DNA of 64,000 nt from NCBI RefSeq assembly GCF_000421185.1, contig NZ_ATWJ01000008.1, forward strand, positions 372,001 through 436,000, given 5' to 3'. The notes beneath the pieces are model-generated. The model was not told the DNA's origin and did no database searches. It saw only the letters and a list, made by a program, of their open reading frames with translations. Shown here piece after piece: positions 42,234-51,215 of this stretch. Source of the stretch: Ornithinimicrobium pekingense DSM 21552 (GTDB lineage Bacteria > Actinomycetota > Actinomycetes > Actinomycetales > Dermatophilaceae). The position numbers and the translations under genes are program-made. The first letter of the stretch is position 1, and each line of letters starts with the position of its first letter.

Positions 42234-43961
42234 GTGCTCCGCAAACTGCTCCGCGCCCGGCTGCGGCCCTATGCCGCGCTGGTCGGCCTGGTGCTCGGGC
42301 TCCAGCTCGTCGCGACCGTCGCCAGCCTGTGGCTGCCGACCCTCAACGCCGACATCATCGACTTCGGCATCGCCCGGGGGGACACCGGCTACATCTGGCG
42401 GGTCGGTGCGGTCATGCTCGCCGCGAGCGCGGTGCAGGCCGCCGCGCAGATCGCCGCGGTCTGGGGCGCCGCGCGGGTGTCGATGGGGGTGGGCCGCGAC
42501 CTGCGCTCGGCCGTCTTCGACCGGGTGCTCAGCTTCTCCTCCCGCGAGCTGGGGGAGTTCGGGGCACCGACGCTGATCACGCGCAGCACCAACGACGTCC
42601 AGCAGGTGCAGATGCTCACCTTCATGTCGCTGGTCATGCTCGTCGCCGCGCCGATCACCGGGGTGGGCGGCGTCATCATGGCCGTGCGCCAGGACGCCGG
42701 TCTCTCCTGGCTGATCGTGGTCGGCGTCGCGGTGCTGCTCACCGGGGTCGGGCTGGTGATCCGCGCCATGGTCCCGCTGTTCCGGGCCCAGCAGACCCGG
42801 CTGGACGCTGTCAACCGGGTCCTGCGCGAGCAGATCTCCGGCATCCGGGTCGTGCGGGCCTTCACCCGGGAGGAGGACGAGCGGGCCAGGTTCCGCCGGA
42901 CCAACACCGAGCTGACCGACGTCGGCCTGCGGGTCGGCGACCTGATGGCGATGATGTTCCCCTTCGTCATGCTGGTGATGAACCTCTCCAGCGTCGGCGT
43001 CATCTGGTTCGGCGCCCAGCGCATCGACGCCGGCGAGATGCAGGTCGGCTCGCTCACCGCATACATCAGCTATCTGATCCAGATCCTCATGTCGATCATG
43101 ATGGCGACGATGGTGGCCACGATGATCCCCCGCGCGTCGGTCTCGGCCGAGCGGATCGGTGCCGTCCTGGGCACCACGACCAGCGTCGTCGCGCCCACGG
43201 CACCGGTGGCCGTCGGCGACGTCCGGGGCGTGGTCGAGGTGCGGTCGGCCGGGTTCACCTACCCCGGTGCCGAGGCGCCCGTGCTCCACGACATCACCTT
43301 CACCGCCCGCCCCGGCACGACGACCGCGGTCGTCGGCGGCACCGGCTCGGGCAAGACGACGCTGCTGCGGCTGCTGCCACGGCTCGCCGACGTCTCCGGC
43401 GGGCAGATCCTGGTCGACGGGGTCGACGTGCGCGACCTGGCGCCCGCCGACCTGTGGTCGCGCGTGGGGCTGGTGCCGCAGCGCCCCTACCTCTTCTCCG
43501 GCACCGTCGCCTCCAACCTGCGCTTCGGCAACCCCGAGGCCACCGACGCCCAGCTGTGGGAGGCGCTGCGGGTCGCCCAGGCCGAGGACTTCGTGCGGGC
43601 CTTCCCCGAGGGGCTGGAGCACGCCGTGGCCCAGGGCGGCACCAACGTCTCCGGCGGGCAGCGGCAGCGGCTCTGCATCGCCCGGGCGCTGGTGGCGGGG
43701 CCGGAGATCTACCTCTTCGACGACAGCTTCTCCGCGCTCGACCTGGCCACCGACGCCCGGTTGCGCGCCGCGCTGCGCCCGCTGACCCGGCAGGCCACGG
43801 TCATCACCGTGGCGCAGCGCGTGTCCACGATCATCGACGCCGACCAGATCGTCGTCCTCGACCAGGGACGGGTGGTCGGTGTCGGCACCCACGACGAGCT
43901 GGTGCGCGGCAACGACACCTACGCCGAGATCGTCCGTTCGCAGGAGGCGGTGGCGGTATGA
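42234..43961 (+). CDS. ABC exporter subunit with degenerate catalytic site (heterodimer first subunit)
   Basis: A 575-residue fused permease-ATPase of the MsbA/BmrC type with six hydrophobic helices (about 1-310). ATPase: Walker A VGGTGSGKTT, signature VSGGQRQRL, Walker B YLFDDSFSALD with Asp in place of the catalytic Glu, and switch segment VAQRVSTI with Gln in place of His. These changes match the degenerate partner of asymmetric heterodimeric exporters. GTG start; CAGAAT lies 6 nt upstream, so it may be leaderless. The stop overlaps the second subunit (ATGA). Confidence 0.9.
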   Translation: MLRKLLRARLRPYAALVGLVLGLQLVATVASLWLPTLNADIIDFGIARGDTGYIWRVGAVMLAASAVQAAAQIAAVWGAARVSMGVGRDLRSAVFDRVLSFSSRELGEFGAPTLITRSTNDVQQVQMLTFMSLVMLVAAPITGVGGVIMAVRQDAGLSWLIVVGVAVLLTGVGLVIRAMVPLFRAQQTRLDAVNRVLREQISGIRVVRAFTREEDERARFRRTNTELTDVGLRVGDLMAMMFPFVMLVMNLSSVGVIWFGAQRIDAGEMQVGSLTAYISYLIQILMSIMMATMVATMIPRASVSAERIGAVLGTTTSVVAPTAPVAVGDVRGVVEVRSAGFTYPGAEAPVLHDITFTARPGTTTAVVGGTGSGKTTLLRLLPRLADVSGGQILVDGVDVRDLAPADLWSRVGLVPQRPYLFSGTVASNLRFGNPEATDAQLWEALRVAQAEDFVRAFPEGLEHAVAQGGTNVSGGQRQRLCIARALVAGPEIYLFDDSFSALDLATDARLRAALRPLTRQATVITVAQRVSTIIDADQIVVLDQGRVVGVGTHDELVRGNDTYAEIVRSQEAVAV

Positions 43962-45982
43962 CCGTGCGCGACCAGGACCGGCCGGCCGCGGCAGGCGACG
44001 AGCGGCCGCAGGCGGCACCGCCCCCGGCGCCCCGGCGCGGCCCGGGCGGCGGGCCGCACGGCTTCGGCGCCCCCGTGGAGAAGCCCTCAGACTTCCGCGC
44101 GTCCGCGCGGCGCCTGCTCGGCCGCCTCGCGCCATACCGTGCGCTCATCGGCACCAGCGTCGGGCTCACGCTGGTCTCGGTGGTCCTCGGGGTGCTCGGA
44201 CCGCGCGTCCTGGGGCGGGCCACCGACATCGTCTTCGCCGGCTTCCTCGGGCGCGACCTGCCCGCCGGGGTGCCGCTGGAGGACGTCGTGGCGGGGCTGC
44301 GCGCCGAGGGCCAGGACACCTTCGCCGACCTGGTCGCCGGCACGCCCCACCTCGTGCCCGGCCAGGGCATCGACTTCGGTGCCCTGGCGGTCGTGATCGG
44401 CCAGGTGATCGCGCTCTACCTGGGTGCGGGCCTGCTGATGTGGGTCTCGGTCCGCATCGTCAACCGCATCTCGATGTGGACCGTGCGCGACCTGCGCGGC
44501 GAGGCCGAGGACCAGCTGCACCGGCTGCCGCTGTCCTACTTCGACCGGCAGCCCCGCGGCGAGATCCTCTCGCGGGTCACCAACGACCTCGACAACCTGC
44601 AGCAGACGCTGCAGCAGACCTTCGGCCAGCTGCTCAACGCCCTGGTGACCGTGCTGGCGATCCTGGCGATGATGCTGTGGATCAGCCCCACCCTGACGCT
44701 GATCGCCCTCGCCACGATCCCGGTGTCGGTGCTCGTGACGGTCGCCATCGCCTCCAGGTCGCAGAAGCTGTTCAAGGCCCAGTGGGCGCACACCGGCACG
44801 CTCAACGGGCAGGTCGAGGAGGCCTTCACCGGGCACGAGCTGGTGACCGTCTTCGGCCGGCGCGAGCAGGTCACCGCCGCGATGCGCGAGACCAACGACC
44901 AGCTCTACGACGTGACCTGGCGGGCGCAGTTCGTCAGCGGCATCATCATGCCGGCGATGTTCTTCATCGGGAACCTCGGCTACGTCCTGGTGGCCGTCGT
45001 CGGCGGGCTCCGGGTGGCGAGCGGACAGCTCAGCCTGGGGTCGGTGCAGGCCTTCATCCAGTACTCCCGGCAGTTCACCCAGCCGGTGACCCAGGTGGCG
45101 AGCATGGCCAACCTCATGCAGTCGGGGGTGGCCTCGGCCGAGCGGGTCTTCGAGCTGCTGGACGCCGAGCAGCAGCTGCCCGACCCGGTGGACCCCGCCC
45201 CCGTGCGGGCGCCGCGCGGCCGCATCGAGTTCGAGGACGTCGTCTTCTCCTACGGGCCCGAGCCGCTGATCGAGGACCTGTCGCTGGTCGCCGAGCCCGG
45301 GCAGACCGTCGCCATCGTCGGGCCGACCGGTGCGGGCAAGACCACCCTGGTCAACCTCGTGATGCGGTTCTACGAGCTGGACGGCGGCCGCATCACCCTC
45401 GACGGCCGGGACATCACGACGATGACGCGGCAGGACCTGCGCTCGCGCATCGGGATGGTGCTGCAGGACGCGTGGGTCTTCGAGGGCACCATCCGCGACA
45501 ACATCGCCTACGGACGGCCGGGAGCGACCGAGCAGGAGGTGCTCGCCGCCGCACGGGCCGCCTACGTCGACCGGTTCGTGCAGCACCTGCCCGAGGGCTA
45601 CGACACGGTCCTGGACGACGAGGGGTCCACCGTCTCCGCCGGTGAGAAGCAGCTGATCACCATCGCCCGGGCCTTCGCCTCCCAGCCCTCGCTGCTCATC
45701 CTCGACGAGGCCACCTCCTCGGTCGACACCCGCACCGAGCTGCTCGTGCAGGAGGCGATGGCCCGGCTGCGGACCGACCGCACCAGCTTCGTCATCGCCC
45801 ACCGGCTGTCCACCATCCGCGACGCCGACCTGATCCTGGTGATGGAGCAGGGGCGCATCGTCGAGCAGGGCACGCACGAGGAGCTGCTCGAGGCCGGCGG
45901 TGCCTACGCCCGGCTGCACGCGGCGCAGTTCCGCGGCGCCGCGGTGGAGGTGGACAGCGCCGACGCCGTCGAGGTCGGCTGA
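43958..45982 (+). CDS. ABC exporter subunit with consensus Walker B (heterodimer second subunit)
   Basis: A 674-residue partner. A proline/Gly-rich cytoplasmic head of about 45 residues precedes six hydrophobic helices, with an extended external loop (about 90-145). ATPase: GPTGAGKTT, consensus Walker B LLILDEATSSVD and IAHRLSTI with His. The signature reads VSAGEKQL instead of SGGQ. The two subunits thus complement each other: one composite site is active and one degenerate. Lipid, peptide or drug export is possible; substrate unknown. A 32-bp tandem repeat follows the stop. Confidence 0.9.
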   Translation: MTVRDQDRPAAAGDERPQAAPPPAPRRGPGGGPHGFGAPVEKPSDFRASARRLLGRLAPYRALIGTSVGLTLVSVVLGVLGPRVLGRATDIVFAGFLGRDLPAGVPLEDVVAGLRAEGQDTFADLVAGTPHLVPGQGIDFGALAVVIGQVIALYLGAGLLMWVSVRIVNRISMWTVRDLRGEAEDQLHRLPLSYFDRQPRGEILSRVTNDLDNLQQTLQQTFGQLLNALVTVLAILAMMLWISPTLTLIALATIPVSVLVTVAIASRSQKLFKAQWAHTGTLNGQVEEAFTGHELVTVFGRREQVTAAMRETNDQLYDVTWRAQFVSGIIMPAMFFIGNLGYVLVAVVGGLRVASGQLSLGSVQAFIQYSRQFTQPVTQVASMANLMQSGVASAERVFELLDAEQQLPDPVDPAPVRAPRGRIEFEDVVFSYGPEPLIEDLSLVAEPGQTVAIVGPTGAGKTTLVNLVMRFYELDGGRITLDGRDITTMTRQDLRSRIGMVLQDAWVFEGTIRDNIAYGRPGATEQEVLAAARAAYVDRFVQHLPEGYDTVLDDEGSTVSAGEKQLITIARAFASQPSLLILDEATSSVDTRTELLVQEAMARLRTDRTSFVIAHRLSTIRDADLILVMEQGRIVEQGTHEELLEAGGAYARLHAAQFRGAAVEVDSADAVEVG

Positions 45983-45987
45983 CACAC

Positions 45988-46128
45988 CGCGTCCCCGGTC
46001 GCGGGTATGGCGTACGCGCCGCGTCCTCGGTCGCGGGTGTGGCGTACGCGCCGCGTCCTCGGTCGCGGGTGTGGCGTACGCGCCGCGTCCCCGGTCGCGG
46101 GTTTGGCGTACGCGCCGCGTCCCCGGTC
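45988..46128. repeat. 32-bp tandem repeat, 4.4 copies
   Basis: Copies at 45988, 46020, 46052, 46084 and a 13-nt partial at 46116. The unit runs CGCGTCCCCGGTCGCGGGTA then TGGCGTACGCGC, and contains the palindrome GCGTACGC. Copies differ at two or three positions (C/T near position 8, A/T/G near 20). It fills the gap between the convergent exporter and methyltransferase genes, and the partial copy runs into the methyltransferase stop codon. Confidence 0.95.
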
Positions 46129-46912
46129 AGGAGGGGGCGGGTGTCAGGGCCGGGGGACGGCGGGCGAGGACCCCGAAGGACTGGCCCAGCCGGCAGAAGG
46201 GCTCCCTGCGGGACAGCTCGACCTCGAGTCGCTCCCAGGCGGCGTAGAACACCGGGTCGGACTTGGGAGCGTTGTCGAGCATCAGGTCACCGGCGATGCG
46301 CAGCCCGAACACCTCCACGACCTCGAGGCCGGCGGCGTGCACGGCGTGCAGCGTGTCCTCCAACGAGACCGCGCGGACGGTCGTGCCGAAGGTGACCGTC
46401 CGCGCCGTCGGGGCGTCGACCTGCGCCAGCGCCGCCTCCGGGCCCTGCCTCAGGAAGGCCATGAGGACCCGGTGGGCGGGGTTGGGCAGCACGACGCTGA
46501 GCAGCCCGCCCGGCCGCAGCGCCCCCGCGAGCAGCGCCACGTCGGCGACCTCGTCCGGGCGGTACTGCAGGACGTAGTGGCACAGGACGGCGTCCACGGG
46601 GTCAACGCCCGGCAGGTCGTCCAGGCCTCCAGAGCGCACGCTCAGACCCCGGGCCGCCGCGTCGGCGAGCAGGCCCTCCGCAGGGTCCAGCACCACGACG
46701 TCGTGCCCGAGCGCCGCCAGCGGCGCGGCGTCCAGGCCGTCGGCTCCTCCGACGTCGAGGACCGAGCGGCGCGGGGCACCGGCCCGCACGTCCCCCAGGT
46801 GGTCGGCCAGGACGTGCCGCACCACCGCATACCGGACCCGTCCCCAGGGCGTGGAGGTGTGCGACCGCCAGTCGGCGGCGTGCGCGTCGAAGGGCGCCCC
46901 GCCGTCCGTCAC
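46127..46912 (-). CDS. class I SAM-dependent methyltransferase, CmoM/SmtA-like
   Basis: A 261-residue methyltransferase. SAM motif I is VLDVGGADG, the acidic strand follows as VVVLDPAEGLLADA, then DAVLCHYVLQYRPD and LRPGGLLSVVLPNP. The ending WERLEVELSRREPFCRLGQ, FGVLARRP closely resembles the C-terminus of E. coli CmoM (tRNA cmo5U34 carboxyl methyltransferase). A tRNA role would need CmoA/CmoB, which are not seen, so small-molecule methylation stays possible. GTG start lies one base after the ABC-2 permease stop; it is the last gene of that operon. Its stop overlaps the tandem repeat. Confidence 0.8.
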   Translation of the reverse strand: MTDGGAPFDAHAADWRSHTSTPWGRVRYAVVRHVLADHLGDVRAGAPRRSVLDVGGADGLDAAPLAALGHDVVVLDPAEGLLADAAARGLSVRSGGLDDLPGVDPVDAVLCHYVLQYRPDEVADVALLAGALRPGGLLSVVLPNPAHRVLMAFLRQGPEAALAQVDAPTARTVTFGTTVRAVSLEDTLHAVHAAGLEVVEVFGLRIAGDLMLDNAPKSDPVFYAAWERLEVELSRREPFCRLGQSFGVLARRPPALTPAPS

Positions 46913-46913
46913 C

Positions 46914-48086
46914 TCACATCGCCCGCGACAGGCTGCGGCGCAGCAGCCAGCTGCCGAGCAGGAGGGTGACGGCCGCCATCCCGGCCAGGACCCCGAGCTG
47001 GGGGAGGATGTCGAGGACGCCCGCCCCGTGCCGCTGGATCTGCGCGATCGCCTCGTAGCCCCAGGCGTGGGGGGTGATGTGCGCGACCCTGCGCAGGGTG
47101 TCGGGGAAGAACTCCAGCGGGAACATGGTGCCGCCCAGAGCGCCCAGGACCAGGCCCAGCCCCACCGCGAGCCCGGTGGCCGTGCCCTCGTTGTCGAACG
47201 CGGTGCCCAGGATCATCGACAGGCCGGCCCCCACGAGCCCGAAGAGCAGGAGCAGGACGGTGACGGCAGCGATGTCGCCCCAGTCCACCCCGAAGAGGAG
47301 CCGGGTGGCGACCACGATGTAGACCGCCTGGAACCCGGCGATGGCCAGCCGGCCCAGCGCGATGCCGGTGATCGCCTGGCCCGCCGTCACCGGCGCCGCC
47401 AGCGTGCGTCGCACGATGCCGTCGCGGCGGGCCTGGATGAGGGTCGCCGCACCCCCGGCCAGGGTGTTGAGGAAGGTGAACAGCAGCAGCATGCTGCCGG
47501 CGACCAGCTGGATCCCCGTGACGTTGCTGAACTCCTGGGCCACCTCGCTGGTGTCCTGGACCGCGAGGGAGGCGGGCGCGATGCGCTCGTCGGCCCCGGC
47601 GAGCGCCTCGTCGACCTCCTGCTCGGTGGCTCCCGTCCCGGCGAGCACCGTCTCCTGCCCACCGCGCAGCATCGCCGTGGCGGCGGCGGTCCGCACGACC
47701 TGGGCGACGGCCAGCGCCGCGGTCTGGCCACCGGTGACGATCTCCAGCTCGACGGCATCCCCGTCGTCGAAGGCCCGGGCGGCCTCCGGGCTGACCAGCA
47801 CCCCCACCTGACGGCGGCCCTGCGCCACGTCGGCGCGCATCGTCTCCGCGTCGGTCTCCTCGACCTCCAGGTCCGAGCCGGCCAGGGCGTCGACGAGCGC
47901 GGCCTGCAGCGAGGAGTCGTCGCCGACGACGGCGACGCGGCCCGCCGGCTGGTCGCCGGAGTTCTGGATGCCGAGGACGAGGACGAGCACCAGCGGGAAG
48001 ACGAACGCGAAGAAGATGTTGGAGCGGTCCGCCAGGAAGCGACGGATCTCCACGAGTGTGATGGCGAGCACCGCCCCGGTCCTCAC
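46914..48086 (-). CDS. ABC-2 type transporter permease
   Basis: A 390-residue permease: N-terminal helix (about 25-42), a large external loop with helical content (50-210), then five to six helices ending LLGSWLLRRSLSRAM. The LTHR-like conserved segment is seen as AAPVTAGQAITGIALGRL and FPLEFFPDTLRRVAHITPH. GTG start overlaps the stop of the partner permease by 4 nt. It works with the next permease and the ATPase at 49257-50198 as an efflux system; substrate unknown. Confidence 0.87.
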   Translation of the reverse strand: MRTGAVLAITLVEIRRFLADRSNIFFAFVFPLVLVLVLGIQNSGDQPAGRVAVVGDDSSLQAALVDALAGSDLEVEETDAETMRADVAQGRRQVGVLVSPEAARAFDDGDAVELEIVTGGQTAALAVAQVVRTAAATAMLRGGQETVLAGTGATEQEVDEALAGADERIAPASLAVQDTSEVAQEFSNVTGIQLVAGSMLLLFTFLNTLAGGAATLIQARRDGIVRRTLAAPVTAGQAITGIALGRLAIAGFQAVYIVVATRLLFGVDWGDIAAVTVLLLLFGLVGAGLSMILGTAFDNEGTATGLAVGLGLVLGALGGTMFPLEFFPDTLRRVAHITPHAWGYEAIAQIQRHGAGVLDILPQLGVLAGMAAVTLLLGSWLLRRSLSRAM

Positions 48087-49255
48087 AGCAGCTCCTTGCG
48101 CCCGGGCAGGAGCCACGCGGCGAGCAGGCAGACGGCGGTGAAGCCGAGGAGCACCAGGGCCGGCACCCCGAGGTCGCCCACCCCGCCCCCTCCGGCCGTG
48201 ATCCCTAGCCCGCGGACGAAGGCGGTCACCGGGTTGGCCAGCAGGAGGGCCCCCAGCGGCCCGCTGAGGTTGAGCTGGAAGAAGGCCCCGCCGAACATCC
48301 CGAGCGCGATCGCGATGATCGACTGGGCGATGTTGGCCTGCTCCGCGGTCCGCGCGACCGTGGCGACGACGAAGGTGAGCGACGTCGCGGCGGCGACCAT
48401 GAGCACCACCAGCACGCCGACGGCCACGGGGGAGCCGAGCTCGACGCCGTCGAAGAGCAGGCTCGACACCGTCAGCAGCACCCCCATAGACAGCAGTCCC
48501 AGGACGAAGCTGCCGAGCGCCTTGGCGGCGACCACCGTCCACGGCCGCACCGGCATCGACAGCAGCCGGCGCAGCGTCCCCTGCTCGCGCTCCTCGACCA
48601 GGGCCAGCACCCCGAAGCCCACCGTGAAGAAGAGGAACATGCCGGCCTGCCCGGCCACGATGTTCTCCGACAGCGTCAGCTGCTCGTCGGCCGCCTCACC
48701 CTCCCGCCAGGTGACCGGGGCCGTCGTCTCCTGCAGCGAGCGCGCGATCCCGGGCAGCTCGGTCGGCGGCACGCCGAGGGTGGCCGCTGCGGCCGCGGTG
48801 CGGGTGCCGGCGGTCAGGTCGGCCAGGGCACCGTCGACGATCGAGGTGACCACCGTCCCCTCCAGACCGAGCCCGTCGGCCAGCGTCACCTGCACCTGGG
48901 GGCCGGCCCCCGCGACCAGGTCGGCGCCGAAGCCCTCCGGCACCACGACGCCCACGCCCGCGGAGCCGTCGTCGACGAGCCCGACGACCTCCTCCGCCGG
49001 GGCGGCCCGCACGGTCAGGTCCAGTCCCTCCCCGGCCGCCTCGAGCACCTGGGGCAGGACGGCCGCCAGCTCGTCACCCTCCGGCACCGCCACCGCGACG
49101 GTGACGGGGTTGATCTCCAGCTCGTCGACGCTGCCGATGAGCAGGTTCATGACGTAGATCAGCGCCAGGGGCACCACGACGGCATACATCAGCGCCGAGA
49201 GGTTGCGCAGGTGGCGCAGCAGGTCGGTGCCGACCATGACGAGCAGGCGTGGCAC
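48083..49255 (-). CDS. ABC-2 type transporter permease
   Basis: Second 390-residue permease with the same topology: helix at about 22-42, external loop to about 220, then helices beginning MFLFFTVGFGVLALVEEREQ. It has GTLRRLLSMPVRPW and QLNLSGPLGALLLANPVTAF, the typical ABC-2 conserved turns. It begins GTG one base after the ATPase stop and overlaps the following permease by 4 nt, forming one operon. Confidence 0.87.
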   Translation of the reverse strand: MPRLLVMVGTDLLRHLRNLSALMYAVVVPLALIYVMNLLIGSVDELEINPVTVAVAVPEGDELAAVLPQVLEAAGEGLDLTVRAAPAEEVVGLVDDGSAGVGVVVPEGFGADLVAGAGPQVQVTLADGLGLEGTVVTSIVDGALADLTAGTRTAAAAATLGVPPTELPGIARSLQETTAPVTWREGEAADEQLTLSENIVAGQAGMFLFFTVGFGVLALVEEREQGTLRRLLSMPVRPWTVVAAKALGSFVLGLLSMGVLLTVSSLLFDGVELGSPVAVGVLVVLMVAAATSLTFVVATVARTAEQANIAQSIIAIALGMFGGAFFQLNLSGPLGALLLANPVTAFVRGLGITAGGGGVGDLGVPALVLLGFTAVCLLAAWLLPGRKELL

Positions 49256-49256
49256 G

Positions 49257-50198
49257 TCAGTCCCTCAGCGCCTTGCCGGTGAGGTGGAGGAAGACCGACT
49301 CCAGGTCGGGTCGGGAAATCTCCACGTCGGCCAGCGACAGCCCGGCCCCCGTCGCGGCATTGACGATCGGCGCGATGGCGGTGGGTGCGTTGGAGACGGT
49401 GAGGACGAGCGTGCCGTGGTCGCGGACCACGCGTCGGACAGCGGGCATCTGCTCCACCGCAGCGGCACCGGCGTCGAGCGACCCGGAGCCGGTGAGCCGG
49501 ATCGTGTCCACACCACCGGTGAGCTCGATGAGCTGGTCACGGGTGCCCTCGGCCTGCAGCCGTCCGTCGTCGATGATGGCGATCCGGTCGCAGAGGCGCT
49601 CGGCCTCCTCCATGTAGTGGGTCGTGTAGAGCACCGCCATGCCCTCCACCGACAGGGCCTCGATCGACTCCAGGATCGAGTTGCGGGACTGCGGGTCCAC
49701 GCCCACGGTCGGCTCGTCCAGGATGAGCAGCGTGGGCCGGTGGAGCAGCCCGACCCCGATGTTGAGCCGGCGCTTCATCCCGCCGGAGAACTTCTTGCTG
49801 GGCTCCTTGGCGCGGTCGGCGAGCCCGATGAGCTCGAGCACCTCGGCGGTCCGCTGCCGCAGCGTGGAGCCGCGCAGGCCCTGCAGCCGCCCGAAGTACT
49901 CCAGGTTGGCCCGCGCCGACAGGTCGGGATAGATCGCCAGGTCCTGGGGCACGAGACCGATGTGCCGCTTGGCCTCCACCGACGAGCCGCCCATCGGCAC
50001 CCCCGCCACCGTGACGCTCCCCGCGTCCGGCACCAGCAGGCCGGCGACCATCGAGATCGTCGTGGTCTTGCCGGCGCCGTTGGGGCCCAGCAGGCCGAAC
50101 GTCTCACCGGCGGCGATCTCGAAGCTCACGCCGTCGACCGCGGTCACCGGCCCGAACCTCTTGACCAGGCCCTGTGCGCCCAGCACCTTCTCCGCCAC
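49257..50198 (-). CDS. ABC-2 transporter ATP-binding protein
   Basis: A 313-residue ATPase. Walker A LLGPNGAGKTTTI, Q-loop VPQDLAIYPDLSARANL, signature FSGGMKRRLNIGVGLL, Walker B LLILDEPTVGVDPQSR and switch TTHYMEEAERLC. A C-terminal regulatory tail of about 85 residues is typical of drug or antibiotic exporters of this class. GTG at 50198 is preceded by GAGGAGAGGGGG. An upstream ATG at 50261 would add about 20 residues overlapping the exonuclease stop and is less likely. First gene of the ATPase-permease-permease-methyltransferase operon. Confidence 0.9.
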   Translation of the reverse strand: MAEKVLGAQGLVKRFGPVTAVDGVSFEIAAGETFGLLGPNGAGKTTTISMVAGLLVPDAGSVTVAGVPMGGSSVEAKRHIGLVPQDLAIYPDLSARANLEYFGRLQGLRGSTLRQRTAEVLELIGLADRAKEPSKKFSGGMKRRLNIGVGLLHRPTLLILDEPTVGVDPQSRNSILESIEALSVEGMAVLYTTHYMEEAERLCDRIAIIDDGRLQAEGTRDQLIELTGGVDTIRLTGSGSLDAGAAAVEQMPAVRRVVRDHGTLVLTVSNAPTAIAPIVNAATGAGLSLADVEISRPDLESVFLHLTGKALRD

Positions 50199-50260
50199 GT
50201 TCGCCCCCTCTCCTCGTCCCGACCTTAGCGCCTCCGGCTCCCCGGTGACAGAGAGGTTCA

Positions 50261-51181
50261 TCACAGGTCGTAGTCGACGACCACCGGCGCGTGGTCGGAC
50301 AGGCGGACGCCGCGGTGGTCCCGGTCGACCTCGGCGCGCACCGCGGTGCGGGCCAGCCCGGGCGTGGCCAGCTGGTAGTCGATGCGCCAGCCGGCGTCGC
50401 GCTCGAAGGTGCTGCCCAGCCAGCTCCACCACGAGTAGGGCCCCTCGACGTCCGGGTGCAGCGCGCGGACCACGTCGACGAGCGTGCGCGGGGAGAGCTG
50501 GGCGGCGATCCACGCCCGCTCCTCGGGCAGGAACCCCTCGGAGGTCTGGCTGCGTCGCCAGCTCGCCACGTCGAGCCGGGTGTGGGCCACGTTGAGGTCA
50601 CCCGTGAGCAGGAAGTGCCGGCCCCGGGCTGCCGCGGCGCGCCGGGTCCGGGACAGGTGCCGGGCGAAGGCCGTCAGGAAGTGCATCTTGCGCTCGTAGC
50701 GCGCGCCACCGTCGGGCTTGTCGCGACCCATCCGCGACGGGACCTGCAGGTGCGCCGGCAGGCCGCCCTTGGGCAGGTAGAGGTTCGCGACGGTCACCGG
50801 CGCCTCGGCGAGGTCGACCTCGACGTAGCGGCCCTCGGAGGCGTACCGGCCCAGGCCGCGCGCGAGCGGCACCTCGTCGGGCGCCGGCTCGGTGTGCAGG
50901 TGCTCCTCCCCGGGCGCCCGCATCAGCACCTCGGCGTCCCAGGTCCGGACCGCCACGGGCCGCCGGCGCGTCAGGACCGCGACCCCGTTGCGGCCCGGGA
51001 TCTGCCCCGGCTCGTAGACGACGTGGTAGTCGCCGAAGGCCTGCGGGGGCAGCGCGTCGATCGGCGCCCGCACCTCCTGCAGGGTGACGACGTCGCACCC
51101 CCGGGTGTCCAGCCAGTCACCGAAGCCGCGCCGGTGGGAGGCCCGGACGCCGTTGATGTTCAGGGTCGCGATGCGCAGCAC
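50261..51181 (-). CDS. xth: exodeoxyribonuclease III / AP endonuclease
   Basis: DNA-repair nuclease of the exonuclease-endonuclease-phosphatase fold, 306 residues. LNINGVRASHRRG with metal-binding Asn, VVTLQEVRAP with the catalytic Glu, VANLYLPKGG, LLTGDLNVAHTRLD with Asp and Asn, and the terminal LSDHAPVVVDYDL with the Asp-His pair. GTG start. The following ATPase starts about 60 nt downstream and is probably separately controlled. Confidence 0.93.
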   Translation of the reverse strand: MLRIATLNINGVRASHRRGFGDWLDTRGCDVVTLQEVRAPIDALPPQAFGDYHVVYEPGQIPGRNGVAVLTRRRPVAVRTWDAEVLMRAPGEEHLHTEPAPDEVPLARGLGRYASEGRYVEVDLAEAPVTVANLYLPKGGLPAHLQVPSRMGRDKPDGGARYERKMHFLTAFARHLSRTRRAAAARGRHFLLTGDLNVAHTRLDVASWRRSQTSEGFLPEERAWIAAQLSPRTLVDVVRALHPDVEGPYSWWSWLGSTFERDAGWRIDYQLATPGLARTAVRAEVDRDHRGVRLSDHAPVVVDYDL

Positions 51182-51215
51182 CGGCCGAGGGTATGCGGTA
51201 CCGGGCGACGCAGCG

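Noticed and set aside
45988-46128. CRISPR array
   Set aside because: The 32-bp units are directly adjacent with no unique spacers, and no cas genes are present.
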